Assembly (NCBI RefSeq): GCF_000013765.1
Contig: NC_007954.1
Location: 1,054,001-1,118,000, forward strand
Origin: Shewanella denitrificans OS217
GTDB lineage: Bacteria > Pseudomonadota > Gammaproteobacteria > Enterobacterales > Shewanellaceae
Length of the DNA: 64,000 nucleotides
Reading direction: 5' to 3'
A program made the position numbers and the translations under genes. The notes under the pieces were generated by a model. It was given only the letters and a program-made list of their open reading frames with translations. It did no database searches and had not been told where the DNA came from. Of the stretch, positions 44,959 to 53,982 are shown in pieces (position 1 is the first letter of the stretch; every line of letters begins with the position of its first letter).

Positions 44959-46401
44959 ATGGACAAAGCAGCGAGTAACACTAGCCGCATGGCGGCAGAA
45001 ATTGAGCAGCATGGCGTAAAAGAATATTTAGCCTTACAACAGAAAAAAGGCCTATTGCGCTTTTTAACCTGTGGCAGTGTCGATGACGGTAAGAGCACCT
45101 TAATTGGACGTTTGCTCCATGACAGTGCGCAAATTTATGAAGATCAGCTGGCCACCCTTAAAAACGACAGCACTAAAATGGGCACCACAGGGGAAGCCAT
45201 AGATTTAGCCCTGCTGGTGGATGGTCTGCAAGCCGAGCGTGAGCAGGGCATTACCATCGATGTGGCTTATCGTTATTTCTCCAGTGATAAGCGTAAATTT
45301 ATTATTTCCGATACCCCAGGCCATGAGCAGTATACCCGCAATATGGCTACTGGTGCCTCGACCTGTGATTTAGCGGTGATTTTAGTGGATGCCCGTTATG
45401 GGGTACAGACTCAAACTAAGCGCCATGCCTTTATTGCCTCTTTATTGGGTATTCGCCACTTTGTTGTGGCGGTAAACAAGATGGATTTATTGGATTTTAA
45501 CCAAGAAGTATTCAATAAAATCCAAGCCGACTTTACCGACTTTGTGAAAGACTTTGGCGACTTAGATATTCACTATGTGCCGCTTTCTGCCTTAAATGGC
45601 GACAACGTGGTTAACCCCAGTGAGCGCTGTGATTGGTATCAAGGCGGCACCTTGTTGCAACTGCTTGAAACCATAGACACTCAGCGTGAGTTGACTCAGC
45701 TTCCTGTGCGCTTCCCTGTGCAATATGTGCAAAGGCCAAACCTTGATTTCCGCGGTTTTGCCGGTACTTTGGCATCTGGGGTGATTAAAGTGGGTGACGA
45801 GCTGGTGGCCTTGCCGTCGGGCAAGCGCAGCAAGGTTGAGCGCATCGTCACTTTCGATGGTGATTTAGCTCAAGCGGTTGCCGGCCAAGCCGTGACCATC
45901 ACCTTAGAAGATGAAATCGATATCTCAAGGGGCGATTTATTGGCCCAACCTGAGACGGCGCCAGCCCTTGGGGATCATATCACCGCCGATTTGGTATGGA
46001 TGGATGAGAAACCATTACAACTGGGTCAACTATACGATTTAAAAGTGGCCGGTAAGAAAACTCAGGCCAAGGTGAGTGAGATTGAATATGTTACTGACGT
46101 GAATACTATGGCCCGCAGCGGCGCCACTAGCTTAAGTTTAAATACCATTGCCAGAGTCAAACTTGAGCTGACAGAAGCGATTGTGGTCGATGCCTACAGC
46201 TTAGTGCGTGATACTGGCGGGATGATCTTAATCGACCGCTTAAGTAATGCCACAGTTGCCGCTGTGATGGTCGTCAGTGGTCACTTAGGTGAAGCAAAAG
46301 CTACGGGTGAATACAGCGCCTTTGAACTTGAGTTTAATGCCTTAGTACGTAAGCATTTTCCTCACTGGAATGCCCGCGATATTAGTGTGTTAGGTAACTA
46401 G
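44959..46401 (+). CDS. cysN: Sulfate adenylyltransferase subunit 1 (GTPase)
   Basis: CysN couples GTP hydrolysis to APS formation by CysD. The 480-residue protein has the elongation-factor-type GTPase motifs G1 GSVDDGKS, G3 DTPGHEQYTRNM and G4 NKMD, plus the EF-Tu-like barrel domains. It has no fused APS kinase, consistent with the separate cysC gene further down. I took the ATG at 44959 with GAGTGAGA upstream; a GTG at 44947 is in frame. It is separated from the permease gene by only 3 bases. Confidence 0.98.
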   Translation: MDKAASNTSRMAAEIEQHGVKEYLALQQKKGLLRFLTCGSVDDGKSTLIGRLLHDSAQIYEDQLATLKNDSTKMGTTGEAIDLALLVDGLQAEREQGITIDVAYRYFSSDKRKFIISDTPGHEQYTRNMATGASTCDLAVILVDARYGVQTQTKRHAFIASLLGIRHFVVAVNKMDLLDFNQEVFNKIQADFTDFVKDFGDLDIHYVPLSALNGDNVVNPSERCDWYQGGTLLQLLETIDTQRELTQLPVRFPVQYVQRPNLDFRGFAGTLASGVIKVGDELVALPSGKRSKVERIVTFDGDLAQAVAGQAVTITLEDEIDISRGDLLAQPETAPALGDHITADLVWMDEKPLQLGQLYDLKVAGKKTQAKVSEIEYVTDVNTMARSGATSLSLNTIARVKLELTEAIVVDAYSLVRDTGGMILIDRLSNATVAAVMVVSGHLGEAKATGEYSAFELEFNALVRKHFPHWNARDISVLGN

Positions 46402-46404
46402 CCT

Positions 46405-48129
46405 ATGAGCGAACTTTGGCTGTTAACAGCAATTTTAGTTGCCTTGGTGGCTGGGCTTGTTAGCGGCCGCGCCAATCCCGCGAGTTTGTTTTTTTTCGCG
46501 GGGCTGGCAAGCTATTTATTAGGTTTAGTGAGTTTAGATACTGCCCTAGCAGGCTTTACTAATAATGGTTTGATCACGCTGGTGTTATTGGTGCTCGCCG
46601 CCACAGCCCTTGAGAAAACCTCATTGCTGGGTAAACTCAGCCAAGCCATTAGTAAGGGGTCGCTAACCTTGACCTTGGCTAAACTTGGGGTTTCTACCGC
46701 TGTGTTGTCGTCTTTTACTAACAATACTGCTGTGGTGGCCTCGTTAATTGGTGTGGTACGGCGCAATCAGGCGCATGCGCCCACTAAGTTATTATTGCCA
46801 TTAAATTATGCTGCCATTTTAGGCGGCACCTTAACCCTAATTGGCACCTCGACAAACTTAATCGTTAACTCCTTCGTCGAAAACGCTGGCCTTAAGCCAT
46901 TAGGCTTTTTCGAGTTCACTTCGGTTGGCATCATAGTCGTGATATCGGGTTTGCTGCTACTTATTCCGCTGGCCCATCTATTGCCTGATAGGCGCGATGA
47001 GACAGATGATGAAGCCTTGCCTTATTTGCTTGAGGCTCACATTGCTAAAAATTCAAAGTTAGTGGGCAAAAGCGTGCAAGACAACCGCTTGCGCGCCTTA
47101 AAAAAATTGTATTTAGTCGAACTTGAGCGTAGCGGCATTCGAATTTGCCCTGTACCGCCGCAATTAGTCTTGCAAGCCGATGATGTATTGCGCTTTAGTG
47201 GCGCTGTGGAGTCGGTGGAGTTATTGCATCAGTTCGATGGCCTCAATTGGTTTGGCAAGCAGCAAGCCAAAGGGCAGAATTTGATTGAAGCCGTGTTAGC
47301 GCCATCCTCCTCCTTGGTGGGCACTAGCCTTAAAGACTCGCGTTTTCGTGAAGAATTCGATGCCGCCGTGATGGCCATTCGCCGTGGTCATCAGCCATTA
47401 AAGGGCGGCCTTGGGGATATCGAACTGCAACCCGGTGACGTGTTATTGCTAACCCCTGGGGACAGTTTTACCAAGAAGCCACGCCTCGCCGATGATTTTG
47501 CCGCCATAAGCGGGCTAGATTTAAGCGTGCGTTTAGATAACAAGCGCGGTCATTGGGTATTATTTGGCTTTGCGCTAACCATTATCGCAAGTATTGCTGG
47601 GATCATCCCTTTAGCCAAAGGCTTAGTGGTGTTGCTGCTGAGTTTTCTGGCCATAGGCGCAGTGACTGTCAGCGAGCTTAAACGCCGCTTCCCACTAGAA
47701 TTAGTGGTGATTGTTGGCAGTGCCTTGGGGCTTGCCAACTTGATGATAAGCACAGGGCTTGCGGATGTGATGGCTCAAGGTTTGCTGGAAGTATTTGACG
47801 GTTACGGGGTGTTTGCCGCCTTTGTGGGTGTGTACTTGATGACAGTTATCGTCACTGAAATCATTACCAATAATGCCGCCGCGGCCTTGTCGTTCCCCGT
47901 CGCCTATGCCTTAGCCATGAGTTACGGCGTCGACCCTAGGCCTTTTATTATGGCCGTGGTGTTTGGTGCCAGTGCCAGCTTTATTTCACCCTATGGTTAT
48001 CAGACCAACTTAATGGTGTTTAATGCCGGTAATTACCAGTTTAGTGATTTTGTACGCTTAGGCTTGCCTTTGTCCTTAGTGTACTCGGCAGCGGTAATTA
48101 TTGCCGTGCCTTACTTTTTCCCGTTTTAG
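46405..48129 (+). CDS. SLC13/DASS-family permease with two TrkA-C domains (probable sulfate importer)
   Basis: The 574-residue protein has membrane helices at both ends enclosing a cytoplasmic middle (about residues 205-380) with two TrkA-C-like (RCK-C) modules, seen in LPYLLEAHIAKNSKLVGKSVQDNRLR and IEAVLAPSSSLVGTSLKDSRFR. TLTLIGTSTNLIVNSFVE and FGASASFISPYGYQTNLMV are the two SNT-type motifs of the DASS family. Its place between cysN and cysC makes sulfate the likely substrate, probably with Na+ or H+. Homologues with this layout are annotated as sulfate permeases; the substrate is inference. Confidence 0.87.
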   Translation: MSELWLLTAILVALVAGLVSGRANPASLFFFAGLASYLLGLVSLDTALAGFTNNGLITLVLLVLAATALEKTSLLGKLSQAISKGSLTLTLAKLGVSTAVLSSFTNNTAVVASLIGVVRRNQAHAPTKLLLPLNYAAILGGTLTLIGTSTNLIVNSFVENAGLKPLGFFEFTSVGIIVVISGLLLLIPLAHLLPDRRDETDDEALPYLLEAHIAKNSKLVGKSVQDNRLRALKKLYLVELERSGIRICPVPPQLVLQADDVLRFSGAVESVELLHQFDGLNWFGKQQAKGQNLIEAVLAPSSSLVGTSLKDSRFREEFDAAVMAIRRGHQPLKGGLGDIELQPGDVLLLTPGDSFTKKPRLADDFAAISGLDLSVRLDNKRGHWVLFGFALTIIASIAGIIPLAKGLVVLLLSFLAIGAVTVSELKRRFPLELVVIVGSALGLANLMISTGLADVMAQGLLEVFDGYGVFAAFVGVYLMTVIVTEIITNNAAAALSFPVAYALAMSYGVDPRPFIMAVVFGASASFISPYGYQTNLMVFNAGNYQFSDFVRLGLPLSLVYSAAVIIAVPYFFPF

Positions 48130-48171
48130 GCCCTATGGCACAGACTCATTTTGATGAGCGTTGGAGTTTTT

Positions 48172-48789
48172 ATGACAGATATAGTGTGGCATCAACATAG
48201 CATTGATCAGGCGGCCCGCGGGGCGCAGAAGAGTCAAAATCCTGTGCTACTTTGGTTTACTGGGCTTTCTGGCGCGGGTAAGTCGACCCTTGCTGGGGCA
48301 TTAGAACGCGCCTTATTTGATGCAGGCTTTCATACCTATTTGCTCGATGGCGACAATGTGCGCCACGGTTTATGCAAAGACTTAGGCTTTAGCCTCTCTG
48401 ACAGAGACGAAAACCTACGCCGCGTGGGTGAAGTGGCTAAATTGATGGTGGATGCCGGCCTTGTGGTGTTATCTGCCTTTATCTCGCCAACCCGCGCCGA
48501 GCGCGATCGGGTGCGGGCCTTGTTCCCCGAAGGGCGCTTTATCGAAGTGCACGTATCGACGCCCCTTAGCGTGTGTGAAGCCCGTGATCCTAAAGGCTTA
48601 TATGTCAAAGCCCGCAGCGGCGAGATTAAAGAATTCACTGGCATATCATCACCCTATGAAGCGCCAACGGCAGCAGAACTCACCATAGACACCAGCCGAG
48701 GCGACTTAGCCACTCAGGTACAAGCCATGCTAGCCTACTTAACTGCCATTGAAGTCATCGATGCCAATAAGCTCAGCGCATTGGCATAA
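48172..48789 (+). CDS. cysC: Adenylylsulfate kinase
   Basis: CysC phosphorylates APS to PAPS, the substrate of CysH. The 205-residue protein has the P-loop FTGLSGAGKS near residue 33, LDGDNVRHGL, SLSDRDENLRRVGEVAKL, SAFISPTRAERDR and KGLYVKARSGEIKEFTGISSPYE. The start at 48172 is chosen because GGAG lies 6 bases upstream; the frame extends to 48151. It closes the cobA-cysD-cysN-permease-cysC unit and is followed by strong hairpins. Confidence 0.97.
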   Translation: MTDIVWHQHSIDQAARGAQKSQNPVLLWFTGLSGAGKSTLAGALERALFDAGFHTYLLDGDNVRHGLCKDLGFSLSDRDENLRRVGEVAKLMVDAGLVVLSAFISPTRAERDRVRALFPEGRFIEVHVSTPLSVCEARDPKGLYVKARSGEIKEFTGISSPYEAPTAAELTIDTSRGDLATQVQAMLAYLTAIEVIDANKLSALA

Positions 48790-48851
48790 GCTTGGTTTGC
48801 ATAAATCAGAGTTGATATAAGCCAGTGCTTGGTGCAAGTCACTAGGGCATA

Positions 48852-48918
48852 GGCGACTATTCTTAGTCGCTTAAAAGCAGGCCATAAACACGAGACGCGA
48901 GTCTCGTTTTTTTATGGC
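48852..48918 (+). terminator. Terminator structure after cysC
   Basis: Two hairpins lie in series: gcgacta/tagtcgc (48852-48869) and a longer one with inner stem acgagac/gtctcgt (48890-48896 with 48901-48907) and outer stem gccataaa/tttatggc. A run of seven T follows the inner stem. Confidence 0.85.
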
Positions 48919-49292
48919 TAGATTTCATATCAGTAGCCTAGGTTAATCATTACATCTTCACTGAATGATTAGAGATTAACAGCAGGGTAATTGGAGGCTG
49001 GCGTAAAAGCGCCCCATGGCACTTAGGTGATTGCGCTTATGAGCGAGAGGCAAGGATGCCGAGCTGGCTTTTTAATATGGATGTTATTGTTTGGACATTT
49101 TCCTTTTGCAGACAAAATTTTGTCCAAAATGGGCTATGCCACTAGACTCTGATTCGGTTCTATAGCTAAACGAGCGTGAATTAAGCGCTTTACTTCAAGC
49201 GCTCAGGAAATGTAGGATTAAGTTAATCAATTACTTACACCTAGGGTGTTATCAGCCACTCAGTGTAGTAAGACGTTAGCTTTTCTTCATAT
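48919..49292. other. Intergenic region at the left edge of the accessory island
   Basis: No gene is seen. A perfect 14 bp palindrome gacaaaattttgtc lies at 49111-49124, flanked by ggacatttt and ccaaaatgg, and may be an operator. Composition becomes AT-rich rightward. Confidence 0.4.
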
Positions 49293-49958
49293 ATGGATTT
49301 TAGTGTGAAAATAATATCAACAAACATTTCCAAATCAAAAACCATTTCGTATAACGGAAAAGACGTCAAAACTGGGATATTTAAAGTACCGACTTGCGAT
49401 GAAGTGACTATTGATACGTTCAACATTGTTGGCGACGAGCAAGCAGATCTTATTCATCACGGTGGTGAGCATAAAGCCGTTTACGCTTTTTCATCTAATC
49501 ATTATGACTACTGGAAGGGGATTTTAGCTAATAAAAATCTTTCATATGGGGCGTTCGGTGAAAACTTTAGCGTATCAAACTTATCTGAAGAAGATGTGAA
49601 AATTGGCGATCAGTTTCGCTTCGGTTCAACGCTACTTGAAGTGAGTCAGCCAAGGGTGCCTTGTTTCAAACTTGGGATAGCGCTTAATAATGCTAATGCC
49701 GTTAAGCTTTTTACAAAAAATTATTGTACCGGCGTGTATTTTAGGGTGCTAGAGCCTGGGGTCGCCCAAACTGGGGATACTGTATCAATTGAGAAACATG
49801 CTACCCACGATATCAGCATTAAAAAACTTTTTCAGGCATATTTTGATAGAAATTATGTGGGTTTAGAGAGGGTGTTTTCCAAAGCTTTAGACTTAGAAAC
49901 GCTTGCTCCAGAATGGAAAGATAAACTGGCGAAAAGATTGTCAATAACAAGCGACTAG
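49293..49958 (+). CDS. MOSC-domain protein (YiiM-like)
   Basis: The 221-residue protein has an N-terminal MOSC beta-barrel (molybdenum cofactor sulfurase C-terminal type), with DEQADLIHHGGEHKAVYAFSSNHYDYW, GAFGENFSVSNL and the conserved Cys in QPRVPCFKLGIAL, followed by a C-terminal helical part as in E. coli YiiM. YiiM-type proteins reduce N-hydroxylated compounds using a molybdenum cofactor. The gene is AT-rich compared with the cys operon and lies at the edge of an accessory region. The start ATG at 49293 is followed at once by the first beta strand; no strong ribosome-binding site is seen. Confidence 0.85.
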   Translation: MDFSVKIISTNISKSKTISYNGKDVKTGIFKVPTCDEVTIDTFNIVGDEQADLIHHGGEHKAVYAFSSNHYDYWKGILANKNLSYGAFGENFSVSNLSEEDVKIGDQFRFGSTLLEVSQPRVPCFKLGIALNNANAVKLFTKNYCTGVYFRVLEPGVAQTGDTVSIEKHATHDISIKKLFQAYFDRNYVGLERVFSKALDLETLAPEWKDKLAKRLSITSD

Positions 49959-50172
49959 GGCAGCCAAAGGTCATTAGCCTCTAGTACGAGACCCGCTCGG
50001 AATAAGAATTAACCGTGCTGCCCCGTATTAACGCCATATTAGGGAACGTCCATTTCACTACTAAAATAGTAAAATTTTCTAACGTATTATTTAAAAATAA
50101 TTATACGTCTAGATGAAGTTTGTGTATAAATGTAACTGTTTCAGTTTGTTAACTTAATACAAGGAGTTCCTA

Positions 50173-50781
50173 TTGAGAGTGTTAATCTTAAGTGCCATGC
50201 TTTTTTTAACGGGTTGCATTAGTTATAACTTAAGCTCTGAAAGCCAGATAAGCTTAAGTAAGATGAGTTTCGAGCAAGCACGTGAGAGTTTGCTTGAAGT
50301 CTCAAAACTCAATGAAAACGGTCATGGTATTTGCAGTTACCCTGGCGCGACGTTGAATAAAGTCACCTCTAGTAGCGGTGATGCTTTATATAATACACCT
50401 ACAGCAGAAATAAAATCGGTCCATGAGGATTTTTTCGAAATTTATGTTGTTTCTCAAAGAAATTGCTCGCTTGTTGATACAACCAAAACAAGTTGGACTG
50501 GCAGTGCAATGGAAGAGAAACATAACTGCGAGTCTTACTATTCAGATGAGATAAAAATCTATTATAAAGATATCAAATTTGTCGACAAACTCGGAGTAGA
50601 TGCATTAAAAGAATGTAAGCACACAAATGAAAGCAATACCTTTAAAATAGTTACAAACTATATTGCTGAACACAATGATAAGATATTTTTGTATTATGAC
50701 CTCAATGATTCCGATGGGGACAAGCTAGTGACAGCGCTTATGTACCTAGCACCTAATGCAAGCTTTAGGAAAATGATGTAG
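50173..50781 (+). CDS. Putative lipoprotein of unknown function
   Basis: The 202-residue product begins with a TTG codon that has AAGGAG 6 bases upstream. A short signal ends in the lipobox LTGC at about residues 12-15, so it is probably an outer- or inner-membrane lipoprotein. The mature part has several Cys (GHGICSYP, QRNCSL, HNCESYY, LKECKH) that could form disulfides. I do not recognise the family. The gene is AT-rich and lies in the accessory region, followed by a terminator. Confidence 0.65.
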   Translation: MRVLILSAMLFLTGCISYNLSSESQISLSKMSFEQARESLLEVSKLNENGHGICSYPGATLNKVTSSSGDALYNTPTAEIKSVHEDFFEIYVVSQRNCSLVDTTKTSWTGSAMEEKHNCESYYSDEIKIYYKDIKFVDKLGVDALKECKHTNESNTFKIVTNYIAEHNDKIFLYYDLNDSDGDKLVTALMYLAPNASFRKMM

Positions 50782-50924
50782 AAAATTAGTGGATATTGAA
50801 GATCGAGTGGTTGAGCTAAGATTTCAAGTTATTCAATCTTCTTATCTATAATAAGGTCCCTAGGGATCGCATCTAGCATCACTGCAAAAAATACTGGGAT
50901 TATTGATCCATTTTAAATTTGTCT

Positions 50925-50950
50925 AACCCGCCTAAGAGGCGGGTTTTCTG
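50925..50950 (+). terminator. Terminator after the lipoprotein gene
   Basis: A 9 bp perfect stem (aacccgcct with aggcgggtt, loop aag) is followed by ttttct. Confidence 0.88.
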
Positions 50951-51076
50951 TTATGGCTTCATGGGAATTACCTTAATGAATGGAGCGTGTATAAAGAAAA
51001 TCACCGTTTTTGGTAAACCTAGCAGCGGAAAGCCAACCCTGAGTAAAAGCCTAGCAATAGCACTGGCATACAATTG

Positions 51077-51350
51077 GTAAGCCTGCATGACAGAGTTTCA
51101 ATTAACTTGTTTTGGCCCAAAGAGTGTTTTGAATAAGCTCGATTGGTGGTGACCTCGGCCATTGGGTTCACTCCGGAATGAGGCCGTATTCATACGAATA
51201 AAAAGGTCCCTATGGGGTCATAGACTCGAGCTATTTAGTCCAACACCCTCCCATCAGTATCGGAGTTGCCATTTAGATAAAAAAATCAGCATGTTTGTGT
51301 ATATGCATCATGATTAAGTGCTGACACATTTTACTCTAAAGTTAGACAAT
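51077..51350 (+). repeat. Structured repeat, copy E (tail part)
   Basis: The stretch matches the second half of copies B and C: ggtaagcctg, then gcccaaagagtgttttga, ctcggccattg, gccgtattc, actcgag, and the closing ccatttagat. The head with the covarying hairpin is missing. It is not coding. It joins directly to element F1 at the same junction as copy C joins F2. Confidence 0.75.
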
Positions 51351-51600
51351 GAATGTCCAAACTTCGTTTGGATCAAAGTCGCAGGGTTCCACTCTGCACT
51401 GGCCAAGAGGGGAAAACAACAGCATTCTCCCCTCTTGGAACTCCCCTGTGCCGCCCGCGAAGTTGTTGTTCCTCATCCGACGAAGAAAATACCTAACGGC
51501 TCGACGGCACATCCCTGTGCCCAACGAGCCTTATCCATCATCCCTGATGGTTGCACGGTATTTTAATCGTCGTATTTCGGCAACTTCGAGGGTAATTAGT
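51351..51600 (+). repeat. Multibranched structured repeat element F1
   Basis: This 250-base element has nested inverted repeats. A 10 bp hairpin (ccaagagggg 51403-51412 / cccctcttgg 51429-51438) comes first. An 8 bp outer stem (cgaagttg 51458-51465 / caacttcg 51581-51588) encloses a 16-position stem (51478-51493 / 51557-51572, 14 pairs). Inside that are two branches: ggctcg/cgagcc with gcac/gtgc inside it, and ccatca/tgatgg. A second copy, F2, is at 53.98 kb. Short open frames across it are disregarded. Confidence 0.8.
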
Positions 51601-51635
51601 GCAACACTGGGAGTGTACTGTTAGGGTTAACATAG

Positions 51636-52030
51636 GCATGGGACTAGATTTTAAGAGCTAACAGATTGCACCAATGCTAAAAAGGTGAACCATGAGTGTT
51701 TGCGAGACGACCGTCTGCCCCATGGACGGGGCAGTCGAGCATACAGGGACCGTACTTGCTGCGTGTCGTAGAGCGAATGCCACGGTAAGCCTCTATGGCA
51801 GAGTTTCAACCCAGCTGATTTATGCCCCAAAGCTTGTTTGATGTACTGGAATTAGCTTCAAGGTGATCTCGGCCATTGGACTAACGTCCCGAGTGACGCC
51901 GTATTCTTACCGGTAAAAAGGTCCCAATGGGCTCGGGCGCAGCATCCCTGCAACCTCATTCAAGAGATAGACTCGAGCCATTTAGTCCAACACCCTCTCA
52001 TTAGCATCAGAGTTACCATTTAGATCTTAA
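51636..52030 (+). repeat. Structured repeat, copy B (full unit)
   Basis: A near-complete unit: head with the 7 bp hairpin ctgcccc (51715-51721) / ggggcag (51728-51734) around atggac, then the region shared with copies C and E down to ccatttagatc. A 50-codon frame from the ATG in aaccatgagtg is open through the head, but the other copies break off at different points. Confidence 0.78.
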
Positions 52031-52208
52031 AAGATCTATCTATAACAACCGATTAGCCGAAGTGCGCTGTAAAAAACAACTACCCCGCAAAAGCAAATTC
52101 CTATAGCATAAAAGCCAAATAACATGGATGTGGCATTGGCCATATTTGGGAATGAGTCAACACGGAATTTATGCCTTGCAAACAGCACAAGGCATAAATA
52201 CTAAGACG
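52031..52208. other. Possible integron recombination site before the 116-residue gene
   Basis: The stretch has an 11 bp hairpin (tttatgccttg / caaggcataaa) and ends gacGTTATGT at 52205-52214, similar to the GTTRRRY end of integron attC sites, with an AAATAAC earlier as a possible partner. The inner pairing is unconvincing, so this is a tentative call. Confidence 0.25.
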
Positions 52209-52210
52209 TT

Positions 52211-52561
52211 ATGTTTAAGACTAGTATGGAAGTATCTAAAGTTTACGAAATAGATTGTAGCGAGCAAGACGAGAATGGTTACTATGAATGGTACTACGAA
52301 TATGACTTGTACGAGTTTTCGTTCGGTAGTATTAAGCTTCATGCAAGGTCTTACTCTGATACACCTAAAGAAGTCAGTTTCTTTGCATATGAAAAAGATG
52401 GCAAACGATCTTCTTACAACAACAATCTAATTGATCAACCAGAATTTATAGAGGCTTTAAAGTATCTTAAAAATTTTGGAGTTTATGAAAAGTATCGCTT
52501 TTTTAATGGCAGTTACTCGGCGGTACCACAATCAGTGTGGCGTAAACTTGAAAACACATAA
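52211..52561 (+). CDS. Hypothetical 116-residue protein, likely cassette-borne
   Basis: The protein is rich in Tyr, Asp and Glu, with YYEWYYEYDLYEFSFGS in the N-terminal third and no signal peptide, membrane segment or known family. Its ATG at 52211 lies inside the GTTATG of a possible integron site; a second in-frame ATG at 52226 is an alternative start. It is directly followed by a region ending in the recombination point of the next cassette, so it may itself be a gene cassette. AT-rich composition fits acquisition. Confidence 0.55.
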   Translation: MFKTSMEVSKVYEIDCSEQDENGYYEWYYEYDLYEFSFGSIKLHARSYSDTPKEVSFFAYEKDGKRSSYNNNLIDQPEFIEALKYLKNFGVYEKYRFFNGSYSAVPQSVWRKLENT

Positions 52562-52896
52562 AAGGTGCATCAGGTTAAGCCGCTTCGCGGATTGGACCTT
52601 CGTTCCGGTGCTCGTTTTGTACTCTACGCTGGCATAAAACGTTCACCACCGAGCAAGGAATCAGTGGCAACCATCAGAGAACTAAGGCGTTTTTGATGCT
52701 TATATTATAAGAATAAGGGCATTGTTTTTTGATTAAGTCGAGTAAGATATGCTCCAGTTGAGAAACAGTACACATGGTGTTAGTTTTAGTAGCCATCATG
52801 AGTAAGAGTGGCGAAATTGATTAGTTCAGATAGCACCATGCGTGTCTACTATTTTGATATTTATAGGGATTATCTGGGATTCCCTAGATTTAGGCG
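52562..52896. other. Non-coding region between the two cassette-type genes
   Basis: No gene is seen. The stop of the 116-residue gene overlaps cacataaaagg, which differs by one base from the ACATAAC expected as the left end of an attC for that cassette. The right end, ggcGTTAGGC at 52894-52902, is a good attC end. At about 340 bases this would be an unusually long attC, so part may be inserted or degenerate. Confidence 0.35.
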
Positions 52897-53422
52897 TTAG
52901 GCATCTTTACAGAGGAAGTAATATTGAGAGACTTCAATTCTGGTGATATCCATGGAGATGTCACTATCAATGATAATTCTGAAAATAATGAATATAAGTT
53001 GCTGATCCATTGCAACAATGAAGAGCTTTTTCATGAGGAAACACACAGAAAGGAACTGTTAAGGAATGAGTGCTCTAGGAAAAATGGGGTTACGTGGAAG
53101 TTTCTTGCTTTCTCAGCATTATTATTGCTTATAGCCGCAGGCTGGTTCTACATCCAAGGGACAATGAATGCTGTAACTTTTCTTATAGGCGCAGCTGGCG
53201 TAATGACTGGAATGGCTACATTACAACAAGCAGATAAACAAACACCATTTGAGCATAGGCAAATCGCCACACTTAATGAGATTCATACGCTACTTAGAGA
53301 GAGGGGCGCTCGATGATGCCTAACAAAAACATTATTTCACTCACAAGTTCGCTGGGACAATTACTCACTGGCTGGCGCTTCACGCAGTATAGCCAGCAAG
53401 TAATTACCCCATATGTTAAGCG
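52897..53422 (+). mobile_element. Integron-type gene cassette (526 bp) with attC
   Basis: The left boundary is G52896 followed by TTAGGCATC. The attC begins with GATGCCTAAC at 53315-53324, the exact reverse complement of GTTAGGCATC at the cassette start, as expected for an excised-circle attC. The right boundary is GTTAGTT at 53422-53428, preceded by ttaagc. The single gene inside has its stop overlapping the attC left end. No integrase gene is present in the window. Confidence 0.8.
52924..53316 (+). CDS. Cassette-borne small membrane protein
   Basis: The 130-residue protein begins with a TTG codon preceded by AGAGGAAG. The first 55 residues are polar and charged (SGDIHGDVTINDNSENNEY, then a Cys/Glu-rich helix), followed by two membrane helices (about 59-75 and 81-97) and a short helical tail ending LLRERGAR. 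I do not recognise a family. Its start lies 27 bases after the cassette recombination point and its stop overlaps the attC, the normal layout of an integron cassette gene. Function is unknown; a role in defence or stress is speculation. Confidence 0.7.
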   Translation: MRDFNSGDIHGDVTINDNSENNEYKLLIHCNNEELFHEETHRKELLRNECSRKNGVTWKFLAFSALLLLIAAGWFYIQGTMNAVTFLIGAAGVMTGMATLQQADKQTPFEHRQIATLNEIHTLLRERGAR

Positions 53423-53428
53423 TTAGTT
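53318..53428 (+). other. attC recombination site of the cassette
   Basis: The 111-base site runs from GCCTAAC (53318-53324) to GTTAGTT (53422-53428), with ttaagcGTTAG at its right end as in classical attC sites and an inverted repeat in the middle (gctggc near 53372 with gccagc near 53391). Confidence 0.75.
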
Positions 53429-53527
53429 TTCAATGCTAATCCCCAATTCACGAATTAGTGCTAAAAATCTTAGAAACTTCTATCCCAAAATGAGTTGGGG
53501 TTGATGACTAGGTGGATTACCGGCTAC

Positions 53528-53982
53528 CCGATTACTAAAGATAGGCTGTTATCTTTTAAGGCTAATGGGCACACAAAAACTGAAAAGGTGAGCCATGGCG
53601 ATTTGCGAGACGACCGTCCATCCCATGGACGGGATGTTCGAGCCCTCATGGACGACTCTGGTTTAAATCAAAAGGGCTGCGTGTCTTCGAGACTTTTTAT
53701 GACAAAAATGGGCCATGGCAAGCCTGTAAGGCTGAGTTTCAACCCAGCTGATTTATGCCCCAAAGAGTGTTTTGATAAGCTCAATTGGCGACTTCGGCCA
53801 TTGCACTAACGTCCCGAGTGACGCCGTGAACATATCCCTATGGGCTCGGGCGCAGCATCCCTGCTGCTCACGCACTCGAGCCATTTAGCCCAACACCCTC
53901 TTATTGGCATCAGAGCTACCATTTAGATAAAGATCCAGCATGTTTCTGTTTGTGCTTCATGATTAAATTCTGACGCGTTTAT
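53528..53982 (+). repeat. Structured repeat, copy C (full unit)
   Basis: A full unit with the head hairpin catccc (53619-53624) / gggatg (53631-53636) around atggac, an insertion around 53650-53690 relative to copy B, and the shared second half to ccatttagat. The open frame at 53495-53809 crosses it and is not considered a gene. Confidence 0.78.

Noticed and set aside
49271..49281. gacgttagc before the MOSC gene as an integron recombination point
   Set aside because: No AGCTAAC-type partner or attC structure is found after the MOSC gene, so the match is likely chance.
51318..51624. Two overlapping open frames (82 and 91 codons) and one on the minus strand across element F1
   Set aside because: They cross nested inverted repeats, the frames are not maintained in F2, and the pairing rather than the codons is conserved.
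53495..53809. 104-codon open frame
   Set aside because: It lies within repeat copy C, and equivalent frames in the other copies stop at different places.
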